Assembly: GCA_001910725.1 (NCBI GenBank)
Contig: MJGA01000097.1
Span: forward strand, 1 to 35,924
Reading direction: 5' to 3'
Source: Phanerodontia chrysosporium
Taxonomy: Eukaryota > Basidiomycota > Agaricomycetes > Polyporales > Phanerochaetaceae
Length of the DNA stretch: 35,924 nucleotides
The first letter of the stretch is position 1. Every line of letters begins with the position of its first letter. Below the pieces are notes generated by a model. The model did not search any database, was not told the DNA's origin, and worked only from the letters and a program-made list of their open reading frames with translations. Made by a program: the position numbers and the translations under genes. Shown piece after piece: positions 21,673 through 30,329 of the stretch.

Positions 21673-23842
21673 TCACTTAGGGTCTATGTAATTCTGAATC
21701 TCAGATTTACGCTGTTGCCGCTGACGAGCTCCTTCCGCGTCTGTCTTACTTTCTGATGGTCCTGGCTGAGCATTAGTCCTTGTCTGAAATGGGGTTGCTG
21801 GCTGCTTACCCTGAGACGATGCAGGAATCCACTGAGTAGCATCTTCCATAAAGGCATCATCATCATTAGGGTTGAAGGCAGGGGCATGCACTTCAATAGG
21901 AACTGACTGTGGTGCAGGAGTTGGCATGGTGACCCTAGTTCCCTCAGGAACCTTCTTAGCTGCCCATGGAGGGCCTGAATGTGGGGGAACAGGAGGAAGA
22001 TTTTGCTTCTTCCTTCATTCTTCAAGCTCCTTCCTTAGGTGTAGGAAGCCATACACCTTCAAATCTTTCTCTGTGTGTATTGGTAATCCCCTTGTCAGTC
22101 CTGGTAACATTAAATACCTCCTCTTCTGACTCGTAGCTTTCATCCTCAGATTTCTCTGAGTCACCGCTATAGTACTGGACGTATGAAGTGCTAACCTTGG
22201 CCTTCACTGGGGTTTTCCCTGGCTACAACCTTTAATAGAGATGAAGTTAGCCTGAGGAGTGGTAGCATGCTTAATGGCTGTGATCCAATCTTTCTCTGGC
22301 TTCCTGAACAGAATACTGCCATTGGTAAGTCTGATCCTATCTCTGTCATCTCTGGTTATAGTCCCATTAGCAAAATACTCCTGCAAAGCCTCACATCTGT
22401 TCATCGTGTGGCTCATAGAGCCACAACCATAGCATGCACGGCTGTCAGACCTTGGCTGGAAATTTTGAGAGCCTCCAACCACATGGGGCGGGGTATCCCT
22501 CTCAAAATTTCTAGTTCATGGTATTGTGGGATGGGCTTGTACGGAGGACTGTGATGCTACCTGACGTCTGTCAACAGGGGGTGCTACAATCTGCTTTACT
22601 AATGGGTGCCTGTTACATGCTCTGAAATAAGCAACAGCATAATCAGGATCAGAAAGATCCATCTTTTCTAACTGCCTAATGAGCTCTTTCACTTCCAGGT
22701 CATCCTTAAACTGCTCCCTTGAAGGAGTCGTGGAACGCTGGGTCATGCGTGGAGGTGGGGCATTCATGTCGCTGTCCTCAAGGTCTCCTTCTGCAAGCTT
22801 GTGAAACTTCACGACTCTGTTCGTGGTCTTCTTAACCTGCTTAGGCTTAGACTTGATGACGCGCTCACGAGAGACTTTTTTAGACACTTTTCTAAGTTTC
22901 TTCTTCTTCCTTCTGAAGTGTTCCTCCTCAGAAGAGTCTGAATCATAGTCTGAGTCTGAGTCTTCAGTGGACGTGGTGGTGGCTAGGTCAGAGTCTTCTG
23001 TCCCAGGCTCGGAGAGCAGATGATCTCTGTCAAAGCAATGACGATGCAGAAGACTTTCTGCTGCATTGACAATGTCATCAACATCAAAGGGGTCTGACAT
23101 ATTATGGTGAGGCAACTGCGCTACTAGCCTTGCTTCCAATTGGTTCCTAAGAGTCTCAGGAAGTCCAATTCAGAAGTAGAACTTGTAGTCATAGTCTGAA
23201 AGCCTTCCATTCTTATGTAACCACCCTCCGATCCCAATGAAGTCTCTCATATACTTGGTCCAGGCCTTCATAGTTTTGAGAGGCCTAGTCCTAGAGTGAC
23301 GAGCAAACTTCTCCAGATCTCTGATGATGAAGCGCTTGTCTTCTTTGTCCGCTTCATAATACTTCTTTAGGTCACATACAAAGGCTGCCCAATCTGGGGT
23401 CTGATAGCTGGAAAGTCCTTCCATGAACCTGCGCACACTGCTAGAGCAGTATTGAGTGATGTTCTCAACCTTCTTCGCATATGAAGTAACGTTATGCTCC
23501 CTGCATAAGCGTTCATAGAAGTGCAGAAAGGGGAGCACATCTGAGTGTTTACCCTTGAACTTCTTGGGGGCGCCCTTGGTTTCAGGAAGGGGGAAGTCTA
23601 CTACTACCAACTTGGGCTTGAGGAACTGCCACCTGCTGCGGCTGCTGGAGTTCTGCACTTTGCGAGGATATAGTGCTTGCTGACTGAACTTGAAGTTGCT
23701 GCTGAGGTAGCGCTGAGCTACGCAACGATAACTGAGTACTTAACAGAGTACTGACTGGTGAGGGTACTGATGTAGGTGTGGACAATGGCGATGAAAATGA
23801 CAACAATGACTTCGGAGACGTGGGGTCTCCTGACATACACAC
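21673..23842 (-). pseudogene. Gag of element A
   Basis: The Ser/Gln-rich N-terminus (from about 23842) needs a frame change at about 23630 to reach the capsid-like part: LPFLHFYERLCREHNVTSYA, VRRFMEGLSSYQTPDWAAFV, KYYEADKEDKRFIIRDLEKF, MKAWTKYMRDFIGIGGWLHK. TGA at 23170-23172 sits in KFYF-stop-IGLPETLR, where the family has Trp. Lys/Arg-rich and acidic stretches follow, TGA at 22516-22518, and a CCHC zinc knuckle at 22393-22434 (CYGCGSMSHTMNRC). Two frame changes occur near 22204 and 22022. It ends in an acidic linker before the protease. Gag packages the element RNA into particles. Confidence 0.85.
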
Positions 23843-23918
23843 CAGAGCTTGGGTCTTCTACGCAGATGTAGACAGACTAGCTCTGTATAGCTTGACTAGG
23901 GTCAACAATGACCAATTT

Positions 23919-23938
23919 CCCCCTCGCGGTGGGCTCCA
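23919..23938 (-). other. Putative primer-binding site of element A
   Basis: On the minus strand, two bases after the inner end of the 5' LTR (23941), the sequence begins TGGAGCCCACCGCGAGGG. A TGG start just inside the 5' LTR is where tRNA-primed elements have their primer-binding site. I could not match it confidently to a tRNA 3' end. Confidence 0.4.
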
Positions 23939-23940
23939 GA

Positions 23941-25659
23941 TGTCGTACTTTATACCCTGGCAAGAGATATTACCAAAGGTGACTGAGTGAGATGGACCAG
24001 ACTGTTGGTCGACTACTGCCTCAGGCGTTCATGTGGAGGGAAAGGTATTGCTGGGATAGTAGGTATACAGAGGGTAGGATAGTGTGTAGAGGTAAAAGAG
24101 GTTAGTCTCCTAGAAGGGGAAAGGTAATAAGGCTAAAGTACAAGTAACACTTGTAAGTAAGACCTTAGTAACCGAAGAGTAAGTAAAGTAAGCCTTGCTT
24201 GCTTATCTTTACTTATGACCATAAACCGAGTAACCACCAAGTAAGTATAGCCTACTTGCTGAATAACTAAACCTTCACAACCAAATAGCTCAACTACCAG
24301 GTGCCTTGCTGGACTAAAGAGCTAACGTAAACCGTAATACCGTAGATGTAACTAGAGCAAGCAATAGACTACCACCACAATGCTGAGTGCACTGGTGGAC
24401 TAACTAATCTTACTATAGACGGAGACCGTAGACTAAAGACTGAGTAAGCGATAGACTATATCACAAAAATCGCTGCCTAGCGCCTAACACAAACAACCAG
24501 CAATACTCACTGCAAAGGTTACTTGACTACGAAGGTGTAGCAAGCTGAAGACGAATAGAGACTAAAGAGTGAGATGCAATGAGATGAAGCTGGGACACCC
24601 CCCCTCAGAATACAGTCACCACCCCAGGACCGTTTCAGGTCCTAGCTATCTATACCTACTATGCTAAGCTAGTGCTACAGCATTCTACATTTTCTACACG
24701 TTCTGATTTCCTATGATGTCCAACCCCAGATGTTCCGCACTCCGACCTGTCCAGACCTCCAGGACTTTCTAGTCGACCGAGTGTCTCAGCGCTCAGACCC
24801 TTGCCTGCTTCTAGACCTGACATGTGACCTGATCCGCACGTGTCACATTACATGACCACCGTATCACGTGACCAGCTCCGAGCCTAGGCTTCACTCAGCG
24901 CTTCTGCATGTCACAGTCGGAGTAATCGCTTCTGTCACCTGCTGCCCCTAACCCTAAGGGTTAAGACGAAAAACTGTGACAGACTACCACCACAATGCCT
25001 GTTTGCACTGGTGGACTAACTACCCTTACTAGAACTGAATCACACTTATACTGATAATACACAGCCCACACCGAGAGATGGTGGTGGTTGAGGTGAGAAA
25101 ATAGCTGACTGCTTCCAACTAGTGATCTATTGAGAGAGAAGAAGAGAGTGGCCTTTTATACTCCTACAGAGTATGGCCTTATTTGACCATGTTTGGTCAA
25201 TTTGTACAGTGCTAGAATGTTCTACAAGGTGCTACACTATTCTACATCCTTCCTGCAACTCCTTTCCGCTTCCTTTTCCGCTTGGCACCTTCTTTCTGTA
25301 CCTTTCCAGCAAATTCCATTCCTTTTCATACTTTCCTCTGACTTTCCACATGTCTCTCCCCTTGTTCCAGAGATGCTTGGCGCATTCCCAGGCCTAATTG
25401 GATAGTTACTTTCCCACACCTCCCAAATATAGCCTGTCTTTCCCACAGTGATCACAAGATGGATACATCTTCTCACGCCTTCCCTTTGGGTCTCTGTCTT
25501 CTCATGCCCTTGCTCTGAACTCCCACACTTTACTATACATTCCCATGCCTTGAATCCTTCTTTTATACTACGCTCTGCTTCATTTTGCTTATCCTGCTAT
25601 ACCTGAATGAGCCTCATTTCATCCATATCTTGTGGCAAACAGGTTTGGCGCATGATACA
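23941..25659 (-). repeat. Right (5') LTR of element A, interrupted
   Basis: It aligns with 8978-10202; without the 523-bp solo LTR and one GACTA it is about 1191 bp. It starts TGTCGTACTTTATACC and ends ATGATACA on the + strand. Relative to the left copy it lacks about 31 bases near 24260 and shows scattered substitutions and single-base losses. Immediately to the right lies truncated gag of element C. Confidence 0.9.
24459..24981 (-). mobile_element. Solo LTR of family B inside the 5' LTR of A
   Basis: This 523-bp block starts TATCACAAAAATCG and ends AAAACTGTGACA on the + strand, the same ends as the 597-bp LTR at 29243-29839. It is flanked by the perfect 5-bp duplication GACTA at 24454-24458 and 24982-24986. 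The intact left LTR shows the empty site (GATGGACTATCACCAC near 9521). Compared with the full LTR it is shorter mainly through many single-base losses from short runs. It carries CCCTAACCCTAA at about 24946-24957. Confidence 0.95.
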
Positions 25660-26284
25660 ACCCGTCTTGTGGCGGGGCCCCTGCTGGGTTTCCCCCTCCG
25701 AATGGTCCTCCAGGTGGTCCCCCAGGTGGTCCTCCGGGTGGTCCTCCGGATGGGTTTTCTTCTTCTTCGAATGGGTCTCCTCCATCTCCTCCAGATGGGT
25801 CTCCGGATCCCCCAGCTCCTCCCAGGTTCTCCTTGTTGTGGATGGCTGCTAGAATGGCTGTTTCTATTTCTCTTGCGGATAATGTGGTTGTGGTGTGGAG
25901 CCTCTGTTGGATACTTTCTGCAATATCACTTGTGCTTAGGTTGTGTATCATGTTGGAGCGTTCTTGCTGTAGGGATGTTTTAGATTCCTCGAGGTAGTCT
26001 CCTTCTCTGTATAAGCTTAGTATCGTTCGATATATCTGTCTCCCTATCTTGGAGAACTGCCCGATTTGCCCTTCGCCTGGGGCTTCTTTTCCTACAAGAA
26101 GTCGATTGTGAGGTGCTGCTCGTGATACTCGCCATGGGCATGGTTGTAATTCGCATGTGTGGATGATGGGTATTCCTTCTTTGTTCTTTACGCGATATTC
26201 GTCTCTTCTTTCGGTTGGGCAGTAGTAGTGTATGAACGTCTTGCACTGCTCGAGGTAGGGATTGGGTATAGGTTCTTGAGACAT
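25660..26284 (-). pseudogene. Truncated gag of element C
   Basis: ATG at 26284 lies 48 bases inside the LTR at 26333-26540. The protein starts MSQEPIPNPYLEQCKTFIHY and continues IHTCELQPCPWRVSRAAPHN, GQFSKIGRQIYRTILSLYRE, RSNMIHNLSTSDIAESIQQR, then an acidic stretch and a Gly/Pro-rich repeat of the unit GGPP. It stays open to the junction with LTR A at 25659, where the element-C sequence is lost. Position, orientation and composition identify it as an LTR-element Gag; I see no zinc knuckle in what is left. No other part of element C is in the window apart from solo or fragmentary LTRs. Confidence 0.75.
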
Positions 26285-26332
26285 CTTCGAGGGGTATCCA
26301 TCGAAGGATAAACATGGGGGAAGCTAGTATAA

Positions 26333-26540
26333 TGTAAGAGTCGAGAACGAAGTAGATTCTAGACGAGAGTACAGAATACTGGCTTGGACAAAAGAAGATG
26401 AGTGTCCTAGCCTTATATACGTCTAACCTAGCCTATGACTCAGGAAGGACAGCGACATTAGTAAGGCAGAGAAGGAATGAGTAATAATACAGAGGAAATG
26501 AGTAAGCAAAAGAAAAATATTTATCATCGTATTTGTAACA
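26333..26540 (-). repeat. 5' LTR of element C
   Basis: This 208-bp block has the same ends as the solo LTR at 10965-11301 (TGTAAGAGTC ... TTTGTAACA on the + strand) and the same minus-strand TATATAAGG box near 26427. Gag starts 48 bases to its left on the minus strand. It is shorter than the solo LTR because one internal segment is not duplicated. It interrupts the hAT relic, which begins at 26543. Confidence 0.85.
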
Positions 26541-26542
26541 GT

Positions 26543-26820
26543 CAATGTATCGGTGGCCACCCACTCGTGCAAATGAACCTGGACATCCTGTCAGCACTGG
26601 CAACCTCGACTGACATTAAGCGGACCTTCTCACGCAGGGTTTCACCATTTCGAAGTGACAGCATACATTGGCAAATGCCTTTATGCAGACTGCAACTATG
26701 CTCAAATCCTGGGCTAAAGTCTCAGACATTGTTCCTGAGTTGGACATCCTCTAGATTCTTCATGAGAAGTCAAAGCGCATTAAGAAAGGCTATGTAAAGC
26801 ATGTTAGTAGCGATGGGAAT
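26543..26820 (+). pseudogene. hAT transposase C-terminal relic
   Basis: HPLVQMNLDILSALATSTDI followed by KRTFSR matches the hAT C-terminal dimerisation region (typically '..P.L..MALDILSIPATSVDVERAFS'). After a frame change the sequence reads AKVSDIVPELDIL, a TAG, then ILHEKSKRIKKGYVKHVSSD and a stop, which is the usual short tail of these transposases. hAT enzymes cut and paste DNA transposons. Only the last 90 or so codons remain, with at least one frameshift and one stop, and I see no terminal inverted repeat. The upstream part was probably separated by the element C insertion at 26540. Confidence 0.72.
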
Positions 26821-27112
26821 GCCAAGTAGTTTAGTTTGTTAAATAAGAAATATATAATCTGTTTTTCTCTACTCTGCATACAGTGTGATGTCTACTACAA
26901 ACATGACATTTGGCTATGCCAATGGCCTTCAACAGTGCTCTGCATTGTATAAGGACCCCGGACACCCCGTACTGTTAGGCAAAAATGTAGCCAGCTTTTT
27001 CGCACTGATGCTGGTCCTCCCTCACCTCATAGCCTTACAGGTCACCGACGAGTACCTGGTTGATAACCTGCACATGTGCAGAGCATGACCCGGATCCACC
27101 AGTGACTCGTGA
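26821..27112. other. AT-rich spacer between the hAT relic and element D
   Basis: No gene is recognised. A short open frame at 26885-27088 has no family resemblance. This may be the 3' untranslated part of the old hAT element. Confidence 0.5.
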
Positions 27113-27117
27113 GAACA

Positions 27118-27367
27118 TATTGGTTTTTGGGTGTGACATGTGATATGTGTTCCGCACTGAATTAGCATGTGGGGAATCAAACAGTGTTGCCATTGACGAA
27201 ACTGTCCCCATTATGTCATTGCTGACTAATGGCGAGATATGTCTTGCATTTTATTTGAATTTTCTCGTAGTAGCTACATGTATATAAGGAGGATCAGAGG
27301 GCCCCACAGCATTGAAAATACAATCGCATTGAGCCAGTTCCCTGCACCTGAACTTAAAATTCTAACA
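27118..27367 (+). repeat. 5' LTR of element D
   Basis: It shares CTGTCCCCATTATGTCATTG and GGCCCCACAGCATTG with the right copy and ends TTCTAACA. Its first bases are TATTGG where the right copy has TGTGTTG, so the TG end has probably mutated. TGTATATAAGG near 27287 is the likely TATA box. Confidence 0.85.
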
Positions 27368-27697
27368 GGTTATGAGCTCCGAGGGGCCATAACTGTCTCA
27401 ACTCTTTTCTCGTTGCTTCGGTGGACCACCCGCGCTTACCCATTGATCGTTTGATTGGGTGTCTCTACGTTGTTTGGCTGTCTAGCTGTTGTGTGTCTAT
27501 ACCATTGGGTTTTTACCCATGTTTGCATGTCTACGTATTTGCTGTTGGTTGGTATGTCTACGCCATTGCGTTTCTATGCATTTTGTTTGAGCTGTCAAGC
27601 CATGGGCATGTCTATGCCATTTGCTTAGTTATTGACTTTGTGGCACTTACCAGATATGGAAGGTTGTGAGAGAAGCAGTTTCAGCGGCAGATTGTCA

Positions 27698-28459
27698 TGT
27701 TTTGAACTGCTGCATGAATCCAACTGATACACTTGGAAGTACCATATGGGGATGCAGTTGTTTCAAAAGGATTTGTGGAATATGATGTCAGGCAGTGAGC
27801 CAAGACTGGCATCAGGTGCAAGAGTGCAGGCTGCTTGGGATAAGCACATAAAGCTTGCTGCAGTGAAGATCGCCTTGCACATGTCAGATAGCCAGTTGCC
27901 ACTGATCGGAAGACGTTGGACCAGAGAGATGTGGCAGATTCTATGGGAGGCTTATGAGAACACCAGCTGGGAGAATTGGATGGTGCTGATGCGCCAGTTT
28001 TTGTTGCTCTGGAAAGATGCCACAGTTTCCATGCAAGAACATCTGAATACATTTCAGGAATATTATCAGGCACTCGTTGACGTGAAGGTCGACATCCCAG
28101 ACATACTCAGGGTCACTGCACTTTTGGCAAGTTTGCCACCAAACTACAGAAACATCATTACTGCTATCGAATTGTATATTGAAAACATCACTACTGACGA
28201 GCAGGGGGAGCACAAGTTGACACCAAATTTCGACTATGTCACGTGCCACCTGCTAAATGAGGAAAAGTGCTGAAAGCTTTTGCAGAACAGTATTGAGAGG
28301 CCTGAAGCCATGTTCACTGCCAAGCTCAAGTGCCCTCATTATTGCCAGGACATGACCTGTTTTGAGTGCAAGGAGAAGGGTCATTATTGCAGTGAGTGCC
28401 TAAAGGCACAGTCAGATAAGGGAGAGCACGCTGACATCACACAGGAATTCAGTTTCTGA
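27698..28459 (+). pseudogene. Copia-type Gag (UBN2-like) of element D
   Basis: The frame reads FELLHESN, a TGA at 27725-27727 where copia Gag has Trp, then YTWKYHMGMQLFQKDLWNMM, WDKHIKLAAVKIALHMSDSQ, REMWQILWEAYENTSWENWM, QEHLNTFQEYYQALVDVKVD, VTALLASLPPNYRNIITAIE. A second TGA (28271-28273) follows NEEKC; the frame then continues to a CCHC zinc knuckle, CFECKEKGHYCSEC, and ends at TGA 28457-28459. The pattern 'NW.TWKY...LLASLP..Y...V.AIE..ENIT' is that of Ty1/copia Gag. Two in-frame stops mean it no longer encodes a full Gag. Confidence 0.87.
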
Positions 28460-28490
28460 TGTCATTTTTGGCATGTTTGCATTGAGGGGG

Positions 28491-28732
28491 TGTGTTGTTT
28501 TTGAAGCACGATATGTGCCTCACACTGAGTCAGCACATGAGGGGTTAAACAGTGCTGCCATCGACAAAACTGTCCCCATTATGTCATTGCTGACTAATGG
28601 CGAGATATCCCTCACATTTTATTTGAATATTCTCATAATAGCTACATATATATAAGAGGCGAAGGGCCCCACAGCATTGTGAATACAATTCTGTTGAGCC
28701 AGTTCTCTGCACCCGAACTCGAAGTTCTATCA
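28491..28732 (+). repeat. 3' LTR of element D
   Basis: It starts TGTGTTGTTTTTG after the polypurine tract and ends TTCTATCA before the GAACA duplication. It shares long blocks with 27118-27367 and has a TATATATAAG box near 28648. Confidence 0.85.
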
Positions 28733-28737
28733 GAACA

Positions 28738-28878
28738 GGTACTGGACCTGCAGGTCAACATATCTACGGATTTTCACACGGCTCCTACTTGCATGACTTG
28801 CAGGTGAGCCAGAGTCGTTGCCAGATTTACAGCCGATGCAAATAAGAGCTTCTTCTAATATAAAATTCAAAGTACATA
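28738..28878. other. Spacer between element D and the family-C fragment
   Basis: No coding signal is seen. The sequence is mildly AT-rich towards its right end. Confidence 0.5.
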
Positions 28879-29012
28879 GATTGAAAACTTGAGCTTAGAC
28901 CTCAAGTGTAGCAACAGATAATGAGACAAGTACAAAAGGAGAAGCTGAGGAAAAAGAGAAAAGAGGAGTAGTCCTTATATGCTCTAACCTAAGCCTGCGA
29001 TCAGGAGGGACA
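28879..29012 (-). repeat. Truncated LTR fragment of family C
   Basis: From GAAAACTTGAGC through CCTCAAGTGTAGCAACAGAT, GGAGAAGCTGAGGAAAA and TAGTCCTTATATGCTCTAAC, it matches 10982-11165 of the solo LTR. Both outer LTR ends are missing, so this is an old partial copy. Confidence 0.78.
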
Positions 29013-29242
29013 ATAAGTCATTGTTGAAAGTTGCCCTACCAGGACGCACTCAAAACCGTCAAGCAGACAGGAGTTAAAAGCTCCAGTGCGCCCAGAGGGC
29101 TGAAGTGCCAAGCGCCCATCAAAAAATGCGCCGTCAGCATATCCTTACAAGCTCTTGTGGTGGACAAGTCTCGCTGCCCTTCTCCATTCCTATCTTCTGC
29201 TCTGAGTAATCCATAGATTAGATTTTGTACTTATCAATCCTC
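29013..29242. other. Left flank of element B, no gene seen
   Basis: There is no gene. The five bases next to the LTR are CCTCT or nearby; the matching copy of any target-site duplication would be beyond the right edge of the window. Confidence 0.5.
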
Positions 29243-29839
29243 TATCACAAAAATGCGCTGCCCTAGCGCCTATACACCAAACCAACCAGCAATACTCACT
29301 GGCAAAGGTTTACTTGGACTACAAAAGGTGTAGCCAAGCTTGAAGACGAAGTATAGAGACTAGAGCGGTGAGATGCGATGAGATTGAAGCTGGAGAGGCA
29401 CCCCCAGCCCTCAGGGTTTATATACATGTGCACCAGGTCCCCAGGGACCGGTGTTCAGGTCCTAGCTATCTAATACCTACTACGCTATTGGCTAGTGCCC
29501 TACAGGCATTCCTACATTCTCCTACACGTTCCTAAATGTTCCTACGATGTCCCAGAAACCTCCAGAACGTTCCAGCACTGTCCGGACCTGTCCAGAGACC
29601 TCCAGGATTTTCTAGTCCATTCCGGAGTGTCTCGTCGCTTCCAGACCCTTGCCTGCTTCTAGACCTTCGACCATGTGACCCTGGGATACCGCACGTGTGC
29701 ACATCACGTGACCGCGTATCACGTGACCAGCCCCGAGCCTAGGGCTGTCACTCCAGCGCTTCTGCATGTCACAGTTCGGAGTAATCGCTTCTGTCACCTG
29801 CTGCCCCTAACCCTAAGAGTTGAGACGAAAACTGTGACA
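29243..29839 (-). repeat. 3' LTR of element B, 597 bp
   Basis: It has the same ends as the solo LTR at 24459-24981. On the minus strand it starts TGTCACAG and ends TGTGATA. A minus-strand TATATAAA lies at 29417-29424. Three CACGTG E-boxes are at 29692-29697, 29705-29710 and 29720-29725, the last two within ATCACGTGACC. The telomere-like CCCCTAACCCTAA is at 29804-29816. Short direct repeats (TTCCTACA, TTCCAGA) fill the middle. Confidence 0.92.
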
Positions 29840-29852
29840 TTACCCCCAATTC
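29840..29852 (-). other. Polypurine tract of element B
   Basis: The minus strand reads GAATTGGGGGTAA directly before the LTR start TGTCACAG and 22 bases after the stop of the dUTPase frame. This is the expected primer site for plus-strand DNA synthesis. Confidence 0.75.
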
Positions 29853-29874
29853 TAGCTGAACCTCCTGGTGAAGC

Positions 29875-30300
29875 CTAAATACCAGTGGAGCCAAAACCAT
29901 CGCTGCTGCGAATGGTTGAGTCGAGGCGAGAAACCGAGTTGTTCGGCATAGGATATTCTTTCGAGCACGAGTTGAGCGACACGATCACCCTTGTGGAAGT
30001 AAAGGTGTCGGGCGAGTTGTTGATGAGTAGAACTTGAGCTCTCCTCGATAATCTCGGTCTATAACGCCTGCTCCTATGTCGATGCTCTGAGGCTAAGGCC
30101 ACTCCGTGGTGCGACTCGAGCGTAGGTACCTGGTGGAGTACACATTCGAAGGCAGTTGGCGCTAGCTTGCGATCATGGGCTTGAGCGTAAGGTCTTCCGT
30201 GATGAAAAGATCCAACCCTGCGCTTTCTGGCGAGCCACGTGAGGGAGTTTTGCATCCTTGTTCATGAGCTCGACCTCGAACTGGTCGTCTGCTCCCCAAG
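29875..30300 (-). pseudogene. dUTPase domain at the C-terminus of the element B polyprotein
   Basis: All five dUTPase motifs can be read in order, in three frames: motif 1 near 30205-30245 (LPHVARQKAQGW then DLFITEDLTL one base out of frame), motif 2 at about 30098-30130 (GTYARVAPRSGLSLRA), motif 3 at 30036-30083 (IDIGAGVIDRDYRGEL), a strand LLINNSPDTFTF, motif 4 at about 29953-29995 (HKGDRVAQLVLERI) and motif 5 at the end (STIRSSDGFGSTGI), stop TAG at 29875-29877. dUTPases split dUTP to dUMP and pyrophosphate, keeping uracil out of newly made DNA. Motif 3 holds the catalytic Asp and motif 5 the Gly-rich phosphate-binding tail. The domain lies between the chromodomain and the polypurine tract, so it is the last part of the polyprotein. 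At least four single-base frame changes break it in this copy. Confidence 0.87.
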
Positions 30301-30329
30301 ATTGGAGTAGCGCAAGTTCGCGCACGAAA

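Larger units (their letters stand above)
8978..25659 (-). mobile_element. Element A: degenerate Ty3/gypsy LTR retrotransposon
   Basis: Two similar LTRs (8978-10202 and 23941-25659 including an insertion) bracket a minus-strand internal region ordered gag, protease, X block, RT, RNase H, integrase. RT before integrase marks it as Ty3/gypsy. No chromodomain follows the integrase. The frame carries about 22 in-frame stops (mostly TGA) plus several frameshifts, so it cannot be autonomous now. Two solo LTRs are nested in it. The 5-bp flanks at 8973-8977 (GATGT) and 25660-25664 (ACCCG) do not match, so no target-site duplication is visible. Confidence 0.9.
27118..28732 (+). mobile_element. Element D: gag-only copia-like LTR element
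   Basis: LTRs at 27118-27367 and 28491-28732 are about 85% alike by eye. The element is flanked by the 5-bp duplication GAACA at 27113-27117 and 28733-28737. GGTTATGAGCTCC just inside the left LTR resembles the initiator-Met primer-binding site of Ty1/copia elements, and TTGAGGGGG just before the right LTR is a polypurine tract. The internal region of about 1.1 kb holds only gag, with no protease, integrase, RT or RNase H. It is therefore a non-autonomous derivative that would depend on a full copia element. Confidence 0.88.

Noticed and set aside
24945..24957. CCCTAACCCTAA as a chromosome end
   Set aside because: Only two repeat units, inside an LTR, and present again in the other LTR of the same family at 29804.
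25597..25852. Repetitive GGTGGTCCTCC block read as a tandem array or a + strand repeat protein
   Set aside because: On the minus strand it is the Gly/Pro-rich tail of the element C Gag.
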